Source: Variovorax sp. PCZ-1 (GTDB taxonomy: Bacteria > Pseudomonadota > Gammaproteobacteria > Burkholderiales > Burkholderiaceae_C). From it: 64,000 nt of DNA. Position 1 is the stretch's first letter, and each line of letters begins with the position of its first letter. This document shows, piece by piece, positions 18,501 through 26,500 of this stretch. The notes under the pieces are model-generated. The model ran no database searches. It was not told where the DNA came from and worked only from the letters and a program-made list of their open reading frames with translations. The DNA is taken from the NCBI RefSeq assembly GCF_018413605.1, contig NZ_JAHCDN010000002.1:434001-498000 (forward strand), given 5' to 3'. The translations under genes and the position numbers were made by a program.

Positions 18501-19124
18501 TCACTTGGCAGGCGAGCGGGTGGTGCGAAACTTATTCCAAACTCGCCAGCCTAGCAACACGGCAAGAATAGCGGCGTACACATACACCTCGTTGTAATCA
18601 TTCTTCCCAGATCGCATCCAGAAAAAATGCAAGATGCCCAGACCTGCGATCACGTAGACCAGCTTATGCAGCATTTGCCAACGCTTTGCACCTAGCGCTT
18701 TGATGGCTCGGTTGAAAGAGGTGAGCGCAAGTGGTGTGAGCAGCAGAATTGCCGCTGAGCCGACGAGGATGAAGGGGCGTTTGATGATGTCGTTGATGAT
18801 GTCGCCGATGTCGAAGCCCATGTCGAACCAGCTGTAGGAGATGAGGTGGAGCAGGGCGTAGAAATAGACGAAGAGGCCGAACATGCGGCGGAAGCGGGCG
18901 AGCTGGGGGGTTTTGCTCATGACGCGCAGGGGCGTGACGGCGAGGACGATGCAGAGGAAGCGTAGCGTCCAGTCGCCAGTGGAGCGGATCAGGTATTCAG
19001 CGGGGTTGGCGCCGAGTTGGTTGGTGATGATGCCGTAGATCAGCCAAGCGAAGGGGAGGAGGCATGCTATGAAAAGAATAGCTTTTGCCGCAGGTTTTAA
19101 AAGGGCTTGGCGCGGATTTATCAT
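18501..19124 (-). CDS. msrQ: MsrQ, heme-binding membrane subunit of the MsrPQ methionine sulfoxide reductase
   Basis: Inner-membrane b-type heme protein that passes quinol electrons to MsrP for repair of oxidised periplasmic proteins. 207 aa, normal length. Seen: about six hydrophobic segments, TGDWTLRFLCIVLAVTPLR, MFGLFVYFYALLHLISYSWFD (heme His), RWQMLHKLVYVIAGLGILHFFW (heme His). Encoded just after msrP; a 106-bp hairpin element lies in the 139-nt gap. Confidence 0.95.
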   Translation of the reverse strand: MINPRQALLKPAAKAILFIACLLPFAWLIYGIITNQLGANPAEYLIRSTGDWTLRFLCIVLAVTPLRVMSKTPQLARFRRMFGLFVYFYALLHLISYSWFDMGFDIGDIINDIIKRPFILVGSAAILLLTPLALTSFNRAIKALGAKRWQMLHKLVYVIAGLGILHFFWMRSGKNDYNEVYVYAAILAVLLGWRVWNKFRTTRSPAK

Positions 19125-19144
19125 AGATTTTTGCGAATAAAAAA

Positions 19145-19250
19145 AACTAGGTAACGCGAAAAACGCGAAATAAATTCAAGAAAAACGCAAAAATTTTTTA
19201 GTTTTTTTGCGTTTTTCGCATACTTTTAGCGCTTTTCGCGTTACCTAGTT
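19145..19250. repeat. Long imperfect hairpin of CGC/AAAA words between msrP and msrQ
   Basis: Ends are inverted: AACTAGGTAACGCGAAAA on the left matches the reverse complement of the right end exactly for 18 bases, and inner arms GAAAAACGCAAAAA / TTTTTGCGTTTTTC also pair. It would form a long stem in the msrPQ transcript. Similar in style to the hairpin at 38019-38164. Confidence 0.85.
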
Positions 19251-19263
19251 CTAAGCACGTAGC

Positions 19264-20250
19264 TCAATAAAACTTCTTCAAATCCATACCCGCATACAAC
19301 TGCCCCACCTGCGCCTCGTAGCCGTTGAACATCAGCGTTTTGCGCTTCTTGGCAAACAAGCCGCCTTCATCGCCGATGCGGCGCTCGGTGGCTTGGCTCC
19401 AGCGGGGGTGATCAACCGTTGGGTTCACGTTGCTGAAGAAACCGTATTCCTGTGGCGCGGCTTTGTTCCAAGAGGTACGCGGTTCTTTTTCTGTGAAGCG
19501 GATTTGCACGATGCTTTTGCCGCCTTTGAAGCCGTATTTCCAAGGCGACATGAGTCGCAGCGGCGCGCCGTTTTGATTGGGGAGCACTTCGCCATACATG
19601 CCGAATGCGAGCATCGTGAGCGGGTGCATGGCTTCGTCCATGCGCAGGCCTTCGACGTAGGGGAAATCTAGCGAGCCGTTGCGCAGGCCGGGCATTTGCT
19701 TCGCGTCGGCCATCGTGATGAACTCGACGTATTTCGCGTTGCCTAGGGGCTCCACTTTTTTGATGAGCTCGGCTAGCGAATAGCCCACCCACGGGATCAC
19801 CATGCTCCAGCCTTCGACGCAGCGGAAGCGATAAATGCGCTCTTCCATGCCGGAGACTTTGAGCAACTCTTCGATGCCCATCTTGCCGGGCTTTTTCACC
19901 GCGCCAGTGATCTCGACCGTCCAGGGCTTGGTGATGAGCGTGTGCGCGTTCTTCGCTGGGTCAGCTTTGTCTGTGCCGAATTCGTAGAAGTTGTTGTAGG
20001 TGGAGGCGTCTTTGTAATCGGTGAGCTTTTCCATGACGTTTGCGCCACTCACTGCGCTTTTGCCGCCGGGGAGCTTTGCTAAGCCGCCCATCGCGCGTGC
20101 ATCGCGCGCTGCGTAGCTGGCCAATGCCGCGCCCGCTGCGCCGCTTGCCCAGAGTTTGAGCAGATCGCGGCGGCCTTCAAATGCTGCGCGCGATGTGATC
20201 TCACTGGGGATACCGTGATCAAAGCCATTGGAATTTGTGCGAATCAACAT
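19264..20250 (-). CDS. msrP: MsrP, periplasmic molybdopterin methionine sulfoxide reductase
   Basis: 328 aa. Reduces methionine sulfoxide in periplasmic proteins. Seen: Tat leader with [11 protein letters not shown] (twin Arg 27-28), sulfite-oxidase-type Mo-cofactor domain with the Mo-ligand Cys in [15 protein letters not shown], then [15 protein letters not shown] and [23 protein letters not shown] end ([18 protein letters not shown]). First gene of msrPQ. Start ATG has an upstream purine-poor region, but the Tat leader supports it. Confidence 0.96.
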   Translation of the reverse strand: MLIRTNSNGFDHGIPSEITSRAAFEGRRDLLKLWASGAAGAALASYAARDARAMGGLAKLPGGKSAVSGANVMEKLTDYKDASTYNNFYEFGTDKADPAKNAHTLITKPWTVEITGAVKKPGKMGIEELLKVSGMEERIYRFRCVEGWSMVIPWVGYSLAELIKKVEPLGNAKYVEFITMADAKQMPGLRNGSLDFPYVEGLRMDEAMHPLTMLAFGMYGEVLPNQNGAPLRLMSPWKYGFKGGKSIVQIRFTEKEPRTSWNKAAPQEYGFFSNVNPTVDHPRWSQATERRIGDEGGLFAKKRKTLMFNGYEAQVGQLYAGMDLKKFY

Positions 20251-20298
20251 GAAAACACTCCTTGTGATGACTTTGAGTCGGGCGGCGGTGGCAAGTTC

Positions 20299-21627
20299 TT
20301 ACAGCGACCCGTAACTGTGCAAACCGCTTAAGAACATGTTCACGCCAATGAAGGCAAAAGTCGTCACGCCCAAGCCCGCGAGTGCCCACCAAGAAGCGAC
20401 TTCGCCGCGAAGGCCCTTCATGAGGCGCATGTGCAGCCAAGCGGCGTAATTCAGCCAAACAATCAGAGCCCAGGTTTCTTTTGGATCCCAGCTCCAGTAG
20501 CCGCCCCAAGCTTCTGCCGCCCAGAGTGCGCCGAGCACGGTGGCGATGGTGAAGAAGGCGAAGCCCACAGCGATGGATTTGTACATCACATCATCGAGCA
20601 CTTCAAACTCGGGCAAACGATCGCTGATGCGATCGCGCAGCCCAACGAGCGCGAATGAGATAAGCGCTGCTGCAATGGGATAGAACACGTAATCGGTGGT
20701 GATCGTTTTGCCGCGCAGCGCTACGGGGCCGAGGAAGATCATGAAGAGCACGAAGCCGCCGAACCATAAGGCCCCGAGGCGCAGCTTGCTTTGCGCGCCG
20801 ACGTTGGACTTGAGCAAATACGCATAGGCCACCATCGCGGCCAAGGAGAAAGTGCCATAGCCCACAAAATTAGCGGGCACATGCAGCTTCATCCACCAGC
20901 TTTTGAGCGCGGGCACGAGCGGCTGAATTTCATGCGCACCGCGATCCAAGCTGTACCAAACGATGAAGCCCACCGCCGCGCTGATCACGAGCATAACGAA
21001 TGCGCCGAGCGAGCGAATGTGCTGCTGATCTTTGTAATGCGTTTCGTAATACAAATAAAACAGCGTCGTCATCCACACGAAGAGTACGAAGACTTCATAC
21101 AAATTGCTCACGGGGATGTGGCCAATATCGGGGCCAAGCAAATGGCTCTCATGCCAGCGCACCATCGTGCCGATGAGTGCCATCGTCACCGCGCTCCAAG
21201 CGAGCTTGGAGCCCAGGCTAGACCATGTGGCTGAGTCAGACTTTTTGAGCACGCCAACCCAGTAAAACAAGGTGCTGAGCAGAGTCAACAAGCACATCCA
21301 CAAAATCGCCGATTGGCTGGAGAGCAGGTATTTCAGCCAAAACACGTTTTCAGCGCGGCCTAGATCTCGCTGATACGAGCTAATGGCGAGCAACGAGAAG
21401 AACGCGACGGTGATCATCAGCGGGCGCAAAGGCCGCCAAAACCAACCGATCCAAATTGCGCTCGGCACTGCGCCCGCGAGAATCCATTTCTCGTAAATGT
21501 CCATCGAGGGCGAATAGCGCATGAAGGCATAGGCCGCACCGAGCACCACGAGCAGGGCGAAGACCCAATCGCTCGCGTTGCGTTTGCTTAAGTAGCTTTC
21601 GTTGTAATTGATGGTTGCGGTATTCAT
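20299..21627 (-). CDS. ccsA: CcsA/ResC-type heme-handling protein of cytochrome c maturation (System II)
   Basis: Membrane protein that with ResB/CcsB exports heme and ligates it to apocytochromes; betaproteobacterial databases often call it ccsB. 442 aa. Seen: many membrane helices, the tryptophan-rich WWD motif WGGYWSWDPKETWALIVW (about 372-388), and conserved His residues in the flanking helices. It follows resB with 228 nt between, filled by a terminal-inverted-repeat element that ends one base before the ATG, so there is no recognisable Shine-Dalgarno site. Confidence 0.95.
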   Translation of the reverse strand: MNTATINYNESYLSKRNASDWVFALLVVLGAAYAFMRYSPSMDIYEKWILAGAVPSAIWIGWFWRPLRPLMITVAFFSLLAISSYQRDLGRAENVFWLKYLLSSQSAILWMCLLTLLSTLFYWVGVLKKSDSATWSSLGSKLAWSAVTMALIGTMVRWHESHLLGPDIGHIPVSNLYEVFVLFVWMTTLFYLYYETHYKDQQHIRSLGAFVMLVISAAVGFIVWYSLDRGAHEIQPLVPALKSWWMKLHVPANFVGYGTFSLAAMVAYAYLLKSNVGAQSKLRLGALWFGGFVLFMIFLGPVALRGKTITTDYVFYPIAAALISFALVGLRDRISDRLPEFEVLDDVMYKSIAVGFAFFTIATVLGALWAAEAWGGYWSWDPKETWALIVWLNYAAWLHMRLMKGLRGEVASWWALAGLGVTTFAFIGVNMFLSGLHSYGSL

Positions 21628-21628
21628 A

Positions 21629-21895
21629 AGGGCGTGCCAGTGCTGTGAATGGAGAGCGCGTTGCGAGTCAAAAAAGTCTCAGGCAAGGCGCGAAATGCAG
21701 CCGGGGTCGCCCCCCGGCAAGGCTTCGCAACGCGGCCTGAGGCTTTTTTGGCCGCAACCCGTAGGGAATGAGTGGCAAAAGCCGCCACTCGTCGTTGCTC
21801 GTCTAGGCAAGGCTCCAGCCTTGCCGTCGCCGTGCGCCTAGATTGGCGGCTTTTGTCACTCATTCGCGCCTCCATTCACAGCACTGGCACGCCCT
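21629..21895. mobile_element. 267-bp terminal-inverted-repeat element (MITE-like) at the resB-ccsA junction
   Basis: The outermost 26 bases on each side are exact inverted repeats: left AGGGCGTGCCAGTGC.. at 21629-21654, right the complement at 21870-21895. A second inverted pair, GAATGAGTGGCAAAAGCCGC at 21766 against its near-complement ending at 21865, and inner hairpins (CTCAGGC..GCCTGAG; GGCAAGGCTCCAGCCTTGCC) lie inside. No ORF of its own. It encodes the last 12 residues and stop codon of ResB and abuts the ccsA start. Confidence 0.82.
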
Positions 21896-24018
21896 GTACC
21901 TAACAACTTGGTTTTTAACATTTCAAACTCCTTATCACCATCCATCGTCTTGCGGTTGGTGGAGAGCGCCATTTGCGCTTTGGATGCGTCGCCTTCCGGC
22001 GTGATCCACACCCAGACGCGGCGCTCGCGCACGTAGAGCATGGCAAACACGCCGAGGATGAGGAATAAGCAACCTGTGTACACCACCCATTTGCCCGGCG
22101 CACGAGCGAGCTGGAAGATGCTGGCTTGCACTTGGTTGAATTCTTTTAGAGTGAAGGAGAAAGGCGCGGGATAGAAGAAAGAATCGGAGAGGGCTACCAC
22201 GGCCTGCGTCATAAAGGCTTGTGTTTTTTCATCAGGCTCGAGTGGCTTGAGATTGGCCTTCTCGCGCGTAAGCTGCGCGAGCTCAAAGAGCACGCCATTC
22301 AAAATACGCACCAGCACTTCGCCCGCTTTTTCGCGCTCTGCGGCGGGTACAGCGGTTTCCATGAAATCGGCGATGGCTTGCAGGCCGGCCACTTCTTTAT
22401 CGCCAATTTTCTCAGCGCCAGCAAACAAATTCAAAGCACGGCCAGCGGAGATGCTGAGCTGCTGCGCCATCTCGGGCTTGGCGGGGTCAACCGCCTTGGC
22501 CACATAGCGCTTCACAGCCGCTTCGCGCATCGCAGGCTCGGCCAGAGCCATCTTTAAGCGCGAGAAACCATCGGGGCTGCCTTGGTCATCGGCAGGCACG
22601 CGCAGGTAAGAGAAGCTGTCGTTCGGATTGGTGCGCATGCCCCAGAGATATACAGCAAGCCCTTCGCCTTTTTCATTCGGCTCCATGATCACGGGCAGCA
22701 TGTAGTTGTTGAATTCCGTCGCTTGGCCAGCGCCATCGCGCAGCTTGTAGGAAATGCTGGGGCCGACATTGCGCAGGCCTTTGTCTTGGCCGAGTTTGTT
22801 GGCCGAGCCTAGGCGCGAGTCGATAGATTCGCGCAGATCCACTTTGCGCACATCGACTTCTGATCCGCCACCTGCATTCTTAGAAAAATTCTCAACGTTG
22901 ATCACGCGCAGGCCGGTGTATTCCAAAACCATCTTGTCTGCACCAGCGTCTTGACCTTTTGTGAGTTGTGATTGCCCACCAATCGCGCCCTGCACATCAA
23001 AGGCCTTGCCGCCTGCAGACAAAGGTACGGCTTGCAGCTTCACGCTGGAGCCGCCGTCGTCAAAGCTGGATTGATAAATCTCAATGCCGCGATGCCGCGC
23101 CGGATGATTCACCTCCACGCGCGCTTCTTTTTTCTCGCCGGTTTCTTTGTCGTGAATGATGATCTCGCTGGCGAAGAGCTTGGGCATGCCAGTGGAATAG
23201 TGCTCCACGATGAATTTTTTCAGCTCGATGGAGAAGGGCAAATCTTGTAATAGTACGCCGCCGTTTTGATTCAAGATGGCAGTCGATGCGCTCGTGCCTT
23301 CGCTCACAAACATATTGCCGCGAAAGGCGGGGTTGGTGGGCGGCAGGCGATGCTCTGCGGGCACTTCAGCAATCATGCCACCGCCAGTGAAGATCGTTTT
23401 CCCGCCAAACCATTGCTGCATGCGGATGAACAAATCGCCATCGAGCAAGCCGCCGATGCAGACCAAGACGATGGCGCTGTGGGCGGCGATGTAGCCGAGC
23501 TTATTCGCGCTGCCGGCTTTGGCGGCGATCATCGTGCCGTTGTCGCGAGTTTGCACCTTCACTTTCCAACCACTGCCTGCGAGCTGGCGAGCAATGCGGT
23601 CTGTGGCCGTGGCGGTGTCTTGCGTGAGAGTAGCTTCGTGTTTGTGGCCAAAGGCTTTGAGGCTTTGCTCACGCATGCCTTCTTTGAAGACTTTCAAATC
23701 AGCCAAAATTTTTGGTGTGTTGCGCGCGATGCACAGCGAGGTGGAGATCACCAAAAATGCCAAGATCAGCATGAACCACCAAGCGCTGTAAACGGTGTTG
23801 AGATTCAGCGCACGAAACACATCCGACCAAAAAGGACCGAATTGATTCACGTAATTGTTGAGCGGCTCGCCTTGCTTGAGCACGGTGCCGATCACGGAGG
23901 CAATGCAAATCACCGTGAGCAGCGAAATCGAAAAACGCATGCTCGATAGCAACTCGACTGCTGCGCGCAAGGCAGCAGAGGGTGTTTTGAGGCGCAGGCC
24001 TTGGGTGGAAACTGACAT
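21856..24018 (-). CDS. resB: ResB/CcsB-type protein of cytochrome c maturation (System II)
   Basis: About 720 aa from MSVSTQGLRLKT (an in-frame ATG 30 nt upstream is also possible). Partner of CcsA in heme delivery. Seen: N-terminal helices with LLSSMRFSISLLTVICIASV and YSAWWFMLILAFLVISTSLCIARN, a large periplasmic part with NHPARHRGIEIYQSSFDDGGS, and a last helix WVVYTGCLFLILGVFAMLYV followed by RRVWVWITPEGD. Odd: after the expected end DKEFEMLKTKLLG the frame runs into the inverted-repeat element and gains GRASAVNGGANE before its stop. Confidence 0.95.
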   Translation of the reverse strand: MSVSTQGLRLKTPSAALRAAVELLSSMRFSISLLTVICIASVIGTVLKQGEPLNNYVNQFGPFWSDVFRALNLNTVYSAWWFMLILAFLVISTSLCIARNTPKILADLKVFKEGMREQSLKAFGHKHEATLTQDTATATDRIARQLAGSGWKVKVQTRDNGTMIAAKAGSANKLGYIAAHSAIVLVCIGGLLDGDLFIRMQQWFGGKTIFTGGGMIAEVPAEHRLPPTNPAFRGNMFVSEGTSASTAILNQNGGVLLQDLPFSIELKKFIVEHYSTGMPKLFASEIIIHDKETGEKKEARVEVNHPARHRGIEIYQSSFDDGGSSVKLQAVPLSAGGKAFDVQGAIGGQSQLTKGQDAGADKMVLEYTGLRVINVENFSKNAGGGSEVDVRKVDLRESIDSRLGSANKLGQDKGLRNVGPSISYKLRDGAGQATEFNNYMLPVIMEPNEKGEGLAVYLWGMRTNPNDSFSYLRVPADDQGSPDGFSRLKMALAEPAMREAAVKRYVAKAVDPAKPEMAQQLSISAGRALNLFAGAEKIGDKEVAGLQAIADFMETAVPAAEREKAGEVLVRILNGVLFELAQLTREKANLKPLEPDEKTQAFMTQAVVALSDSFFYPAPFSFTLKEFNQVQASIFQLARAPGKWVVYTGCLFLILGVFAMLYVRERRVWVWITPEGDASKAQMALSTNRKTMDGDKEFEMLKTKLLGTGRASAVNGGANE

Positions 24019-24073
24019 CGGGGATTTGTCTTTACTGCGAAGGGTCAACCCTGTATTGTCTCAAACGGGCATG

Positions 24074-24110
24074 AAAAAAGCGGGTCTCCTGTTGGAAAAC
24101 CCGCTTTTAA
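24074..24110 (-). terminator. Intrinsic terminator downstream of the cytochrome c4 gene
   Basis: Stem AAAAGCGGGT (24076-24085) / ACCCGCTTTT (24099-24108); read on the minus strand it is followed by Ts. A second perfect palindrome CCTTTTGAGCTCAAAAGG lies at 24115-24132. Confidence 0.85.
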
Positions 24111-24147
24111 TGAGCCTTTTGAGCTCAAAAGGTTCAGATCAAGTGTA

Positions 24148-24768
24148 TCAACGCAGGCCGGCGAGGTAATCCGCCACCGCCTTGATTTCACGATCATTCA
24201 TTTTTGCTGCTACGCCTGTCATCACAGCATTGTTCGTACGGCCACCGTCGCGGTAAGCCTTGAGCGAGGAAACGATGTAATCCGCATGTTGGCCAGCCAA
24301 GCGTGGGTATTGTGAGGGCATGCCAGCGCCTGAGGGGCTGTGGCAGCCTGCGCAAGCGGCGATGTTGCGGTCTGCAATGCCGCCTTTGTAAATGCGCTCG
24401 CCAGCGGCGACCAAAGCCTTGTCTTTCGCGAAGCCTGGCTTGGCTTTTTGGCTGGCAGCCCAATGAGCGATGTTGCGCATGTCCTCATCAGAGAGCGTGG
24501 CTGCGAAGCCTTGCATGATGGCGTTTTTACGCTTGCCGTTTTTGAATTCGGTGAGTTGCTTCACCAAAAACTCGGGATGCTGGCCAGCGAGCTTGGGATT
24601 CTCTGGCGAGCCAGAATTACCATCAGCACCGTGGCAAGAAGCGCACACGGCTTCGTATTTATTAGCGCCAGCGGCGATGTCAATTTTTGGGCCCGCAGGC
24701 TTGGTGTCTGCAGCGAGGGCAGAAGCGGAAACAATGGCTGTCAGCAGCAGGCTGGCGATGAATTTCAT
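24148..24768 (-). CDS. Diheme cytochrome c4
   Basis: 206 aa from MKFIASLLLTAIVSASALAA, a clear Sec signal; the longer open frame upstream is not credible. Two c-type domains: CASCHGADGNSG (Cys42, Cys45, His46) and CAGCHSPSGAGM about residue 140, each with distal Met regions (AIMQGFAATLSDEDM, AVMTGVAAKMNDREI). Periplasmic electron carrier to terminal oxidases. It sits directly before resB-ccsA on the same strand, separated by a terminator, the usual Burkholderiales order, and diverges from engB. Confidence 0.95.
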   Translation of the reverse strand: MKFIASLLLTAIVSASALAADTKPAGPKIDIAAGANKYEAVCASCHGADGNSGSPENPKLAGQHPEFLVKQLTEFKNGKRKNAIMQGFAATLSDEDMRNIAHWAASQKAKPGFAKDKALVAAGERIYKGGIADRNIAACAGCHSPSGAGMPSQYPRLAGQHADYIVSSLKAYRDGGRTNNAVMTGVAAKMNDREIKAVADYLAGLR

Positions 24769-24818
24769 AATGAACTCAGAATTGTGATCGGGTAAACCCA
24801 AAGATTTTACAATGGCGG

Positions 24819-25631
24819 ATGACCGAAACTCCAAAAAAGCCATCAAATACGAAATTAGCTGGCCCCCGCTTGACACCGAAGTACAAGCTTGTTCCTCCAA
24901 GTTACCGCAGAAGTCAGCCGCGCTCACGCGCTGCTTCCGAGGCTGGGCAAGCAGTGGCAGGCAGCAGCTCAGAAGGTAAAACCGCGCTGGCTTGGCTGCA
25001 TACCGCGCGTTTTCTCACCACTTCGGCGCAACTGCACCAACTCCCCGACCATGACTACCCCGAAGTGGCCTTCGTCGGCCGCTCTAACGCGGGCAAATCC
25101 ACCTGCATCAACACGCTTTGCCAACAGCGCCAGCTCGCCTACGCCTCAAAAACGCCGGGGCGCACGCAGCACATCAATATGTTTTCCCTAGGCAAGCAGG
25201 GCACAACCGACCTGATCTTGTGCGATTTGCCCGGCTATGGCTATGCGGCGGTGGACAAGCTCTCCAAAGCGCGTTGGCAGCAAGTGATGGCCAATTACCT
25301 GGTTTCGAGACCACAACTCAAAGCCGTAGTGATGCTGGCCGATTCGCGCCATGGGCTCACCGAGCTGGATGAGAGCTTGCTGGATGTGATTCGCTCGCGC
25401 GTGGAAGCTGGGCTTGAGTTTGTGGTGTTGCTCACCAAAGCGGATAAGTTGAACAAAACAGAGGCCTCCAAAGCTTTGTCTATTGCAAAACTGCAAACCG
25501 CAGGCGGCGATGTGCAGCTTTTTTCTGCTTTGAAGCGGATCGGGATTGAAGAAGCGGCGCTGCGCCTGTATGGATGGCGAATGCCTGCTTTGGGCGATCA
25601 GAGCCTGCCTGCCGAGCCTGAAAACGGTTAA
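24819..25631 (+). CDS. engB: EngB (YihA/YsxC) ribosome-biogenesis GTPase
   Basis: GTPase needed for large-subunit assembly. Seen: G1 GRSNAGKST (about 87-95), G2 TPGRTQHIN, G3 DLPGYGYA, G4 TKADKLNK, and C-terminal SALKRIGIEEA. With the ATG at 24819 the protein has 270 aa and an about 55-residue basic, proline/serine-rich N-terminal extension (KLAGPRLTPKYKLVPPSYRR) before the family start near ALAWLHTARFLTT. A TACAAT -10-like word lies only 11 bp before the ATG, so a downstream non-ATG start is possible. Confidence 0.92.
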   Translation: MTETPKKPSNTKLAGPRLTPKYKLVPPSYRRSQPRSRAASEAGQAVAGSSSEGKTALAWLHTARFLTTSAQLHQLPDHDYPEVAFVGRSNAGKSTCINTLCQQRQLAYASKTPGRTQHINMFSLGKQGTTDLILCDLPGYGYAAVDKLSKARWQQVMANYLVSRPQLKAVVMLADSRHGLTELDESLLDVIRSRVEAGLEFVVLLTKADKLNKTEASKALSIAKLQTAGGDVQLFSALKRIGIEEAALRLYGWRMPALGDQSLPAEPENG

Positions 25632-25695
25632 AATACGGGGTTGTTCCGAATAACAGACTGGCGCTGACAAGCCCAGCCTAGATGCGAGTAATCCC

Positions 25696-26172
25696 ATGGC
25701 CGTTGTTGTAAATAAACCCCTCCCAGAATTCGAAGCTAACGCCACAGGAGGCCTCAAAGTTACCAACCAGAGCCACAACGGCCAAGTCATGGTGCTGTAT
25801 TTCTACCCGAAAGACAACACCCCCGGCTGCACCACCGAAGCGATGCAGTTTCGTGACAAATACAAAGATTTCGTGAAAGCTGGCGCAGTGGTTTTCGGCG
25901 TGAGCCGCGACAACATGAAATCGCATGACGAATTCAAAGCCAAGCTGGAATTGCCTTTTGAGCTGATCGCCGATACGGAAGAAAAGCTCTGCCACGGCTT
26001 CGGTGTGGTGAAAAATAAAATCATGTACGGCAAAAAAGTCAAAGGCATCGAGCGCAGTACCTTTTTGGTGGGTGCAGATGGCGTTTTGAAGCAAGAATGG
26101 CGCGGCCTGAAAGTGCCTGGCCATGTGGAAGAAGTGCTCAAAGCGGTCAAGGCGCTGAAAAAAGCGGCTTGA
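25696..26172 (+). CDS. bcp: Thioredoxin-dependent thiol peroxidase (Bcp/PrxQ)
   Basis: 158 aa, reduces hydroperoxides. Seen: VMVLYFYPKDNTPGCTTEA with the peroxidatic Cys45, FGVSRDNMKSHDEFKAKLEL, and RSTFLVGADGVLKQEWRG. The second cysteine five residues after the first, found in E. coli Bcp, is absent (TTEAM); another Cys lies in EEKLCHGFG, so a 1-Cys or atypical 2-Cys mechanism is likely. Next to engB and phoH, same strand. Confidence 0.95.
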   Translation: MAVVVNKPLPEFEANATGGLKVTNQSHNGQVMVLYFYPKDNTPGCTTEAMQFRDKYKDFVKAGAVVFGVSRDNMKSHDEFKAKLELPFELIADTEEKLCHGFGVVKNKIMYGKKVKGIERSTFLVGADGVLKQEWRGLKVPGHVEEVLKAVKALKKAA

Positions 26173-26296
26173 TTTTTAGGCGGGTTTTGGGCGAGTAATT
26201 TCCCCGCAAATCTCTTAAGTCCTTGTCACTGCTCATTTTTTGCTAGCAAGCTAGCATTTCAAGAGCGGATACAAAAAATATTCAAAAATATTTTTC

Positions 26297-26324
26297 TTGC
26301 ACTGACACACAGCTTGTGTATAGT
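26297..26324 (+). promoter_or_regulatory. Sigma-70 type promoter before the phoH leader
   Basis: -35 TTGCAC (26297-26302), 16-bp spacer, -10 TATAGT (26319-26324). An inverted repeat AAAATATTCAAAAATATTTT overlaps its upstream edge and could be an operator. Confidence 0.7.
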
Positions 26325-26330
26325 GGCTGC

Positions 26331-26416
26331 TATGAATTTGATACTGACGCGGGTTCACAGCCCTGTCACTGCTGAAGACACCAATGAAGCCACACGGGTT
26401 GCCGGGTGGCTTTTTT
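26331..26416 (+). ncRNA. Candidate small RNA or attenuator leader upstream of phoH (about 86 nt)
   Basis: Bounded by the promoter at 26297-26324 and the terminator at 26389-26416. The sequence has GGGTTCACAGCCCTGTCACT near its middle, with GGGTTCACAGCCC able to form a small hairpin, then GAAGACACCAATGAAGCCAC leading into the terminator. I do not recognise an Rfam family. It may act alone or control phoH by attenuation. Confidence 0.55.
26389..26416 (+). terminator. Intrinsic terminator in front of phoH
   Basis: Stem GCCACACGG (26389-26397) / CCGGGTGGC (26402-26410) with one A-G mismatch, loop GTTG, followed by TTTTTTGTTTTTT. It lies 85 bp before the phoH start. Confidence 0.85.
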
Positions 26417-26500
26417 GTTTTTTGCGCCGGGTTGTGCGTGATTCAGCAAGTTCATTTCATACCACCTTCCTATCAACCCCACCCAAGAGCTGTAAACACT

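Larger units (their letters stand above)
26173..26500. other. Intergenic region upstream of phoH, with its own transcription unit
   Basis: No credible protein gene. Contains TGCTAGCAAGCTAGCA, an AT-rich inverted repeat AAAATATTCAAAAATATTTT just before a promoter, and a strong intrinsic terminator; see the separate entries. Confidence 0.7.

Noticed and set aside
19065-19083. GCTATGAAAAGAATAGC in msrQ, same as the tail of R in phoH
   Set aside because: Only the tail matches; no core or lead. It lies in the MsrQ leader and can be chance.
26384-26500. Upstream extension of phoH from the ATG at 26384
   Set aside because: It would start inside the terminator stem, and its residues look unlike PhoH proteins.
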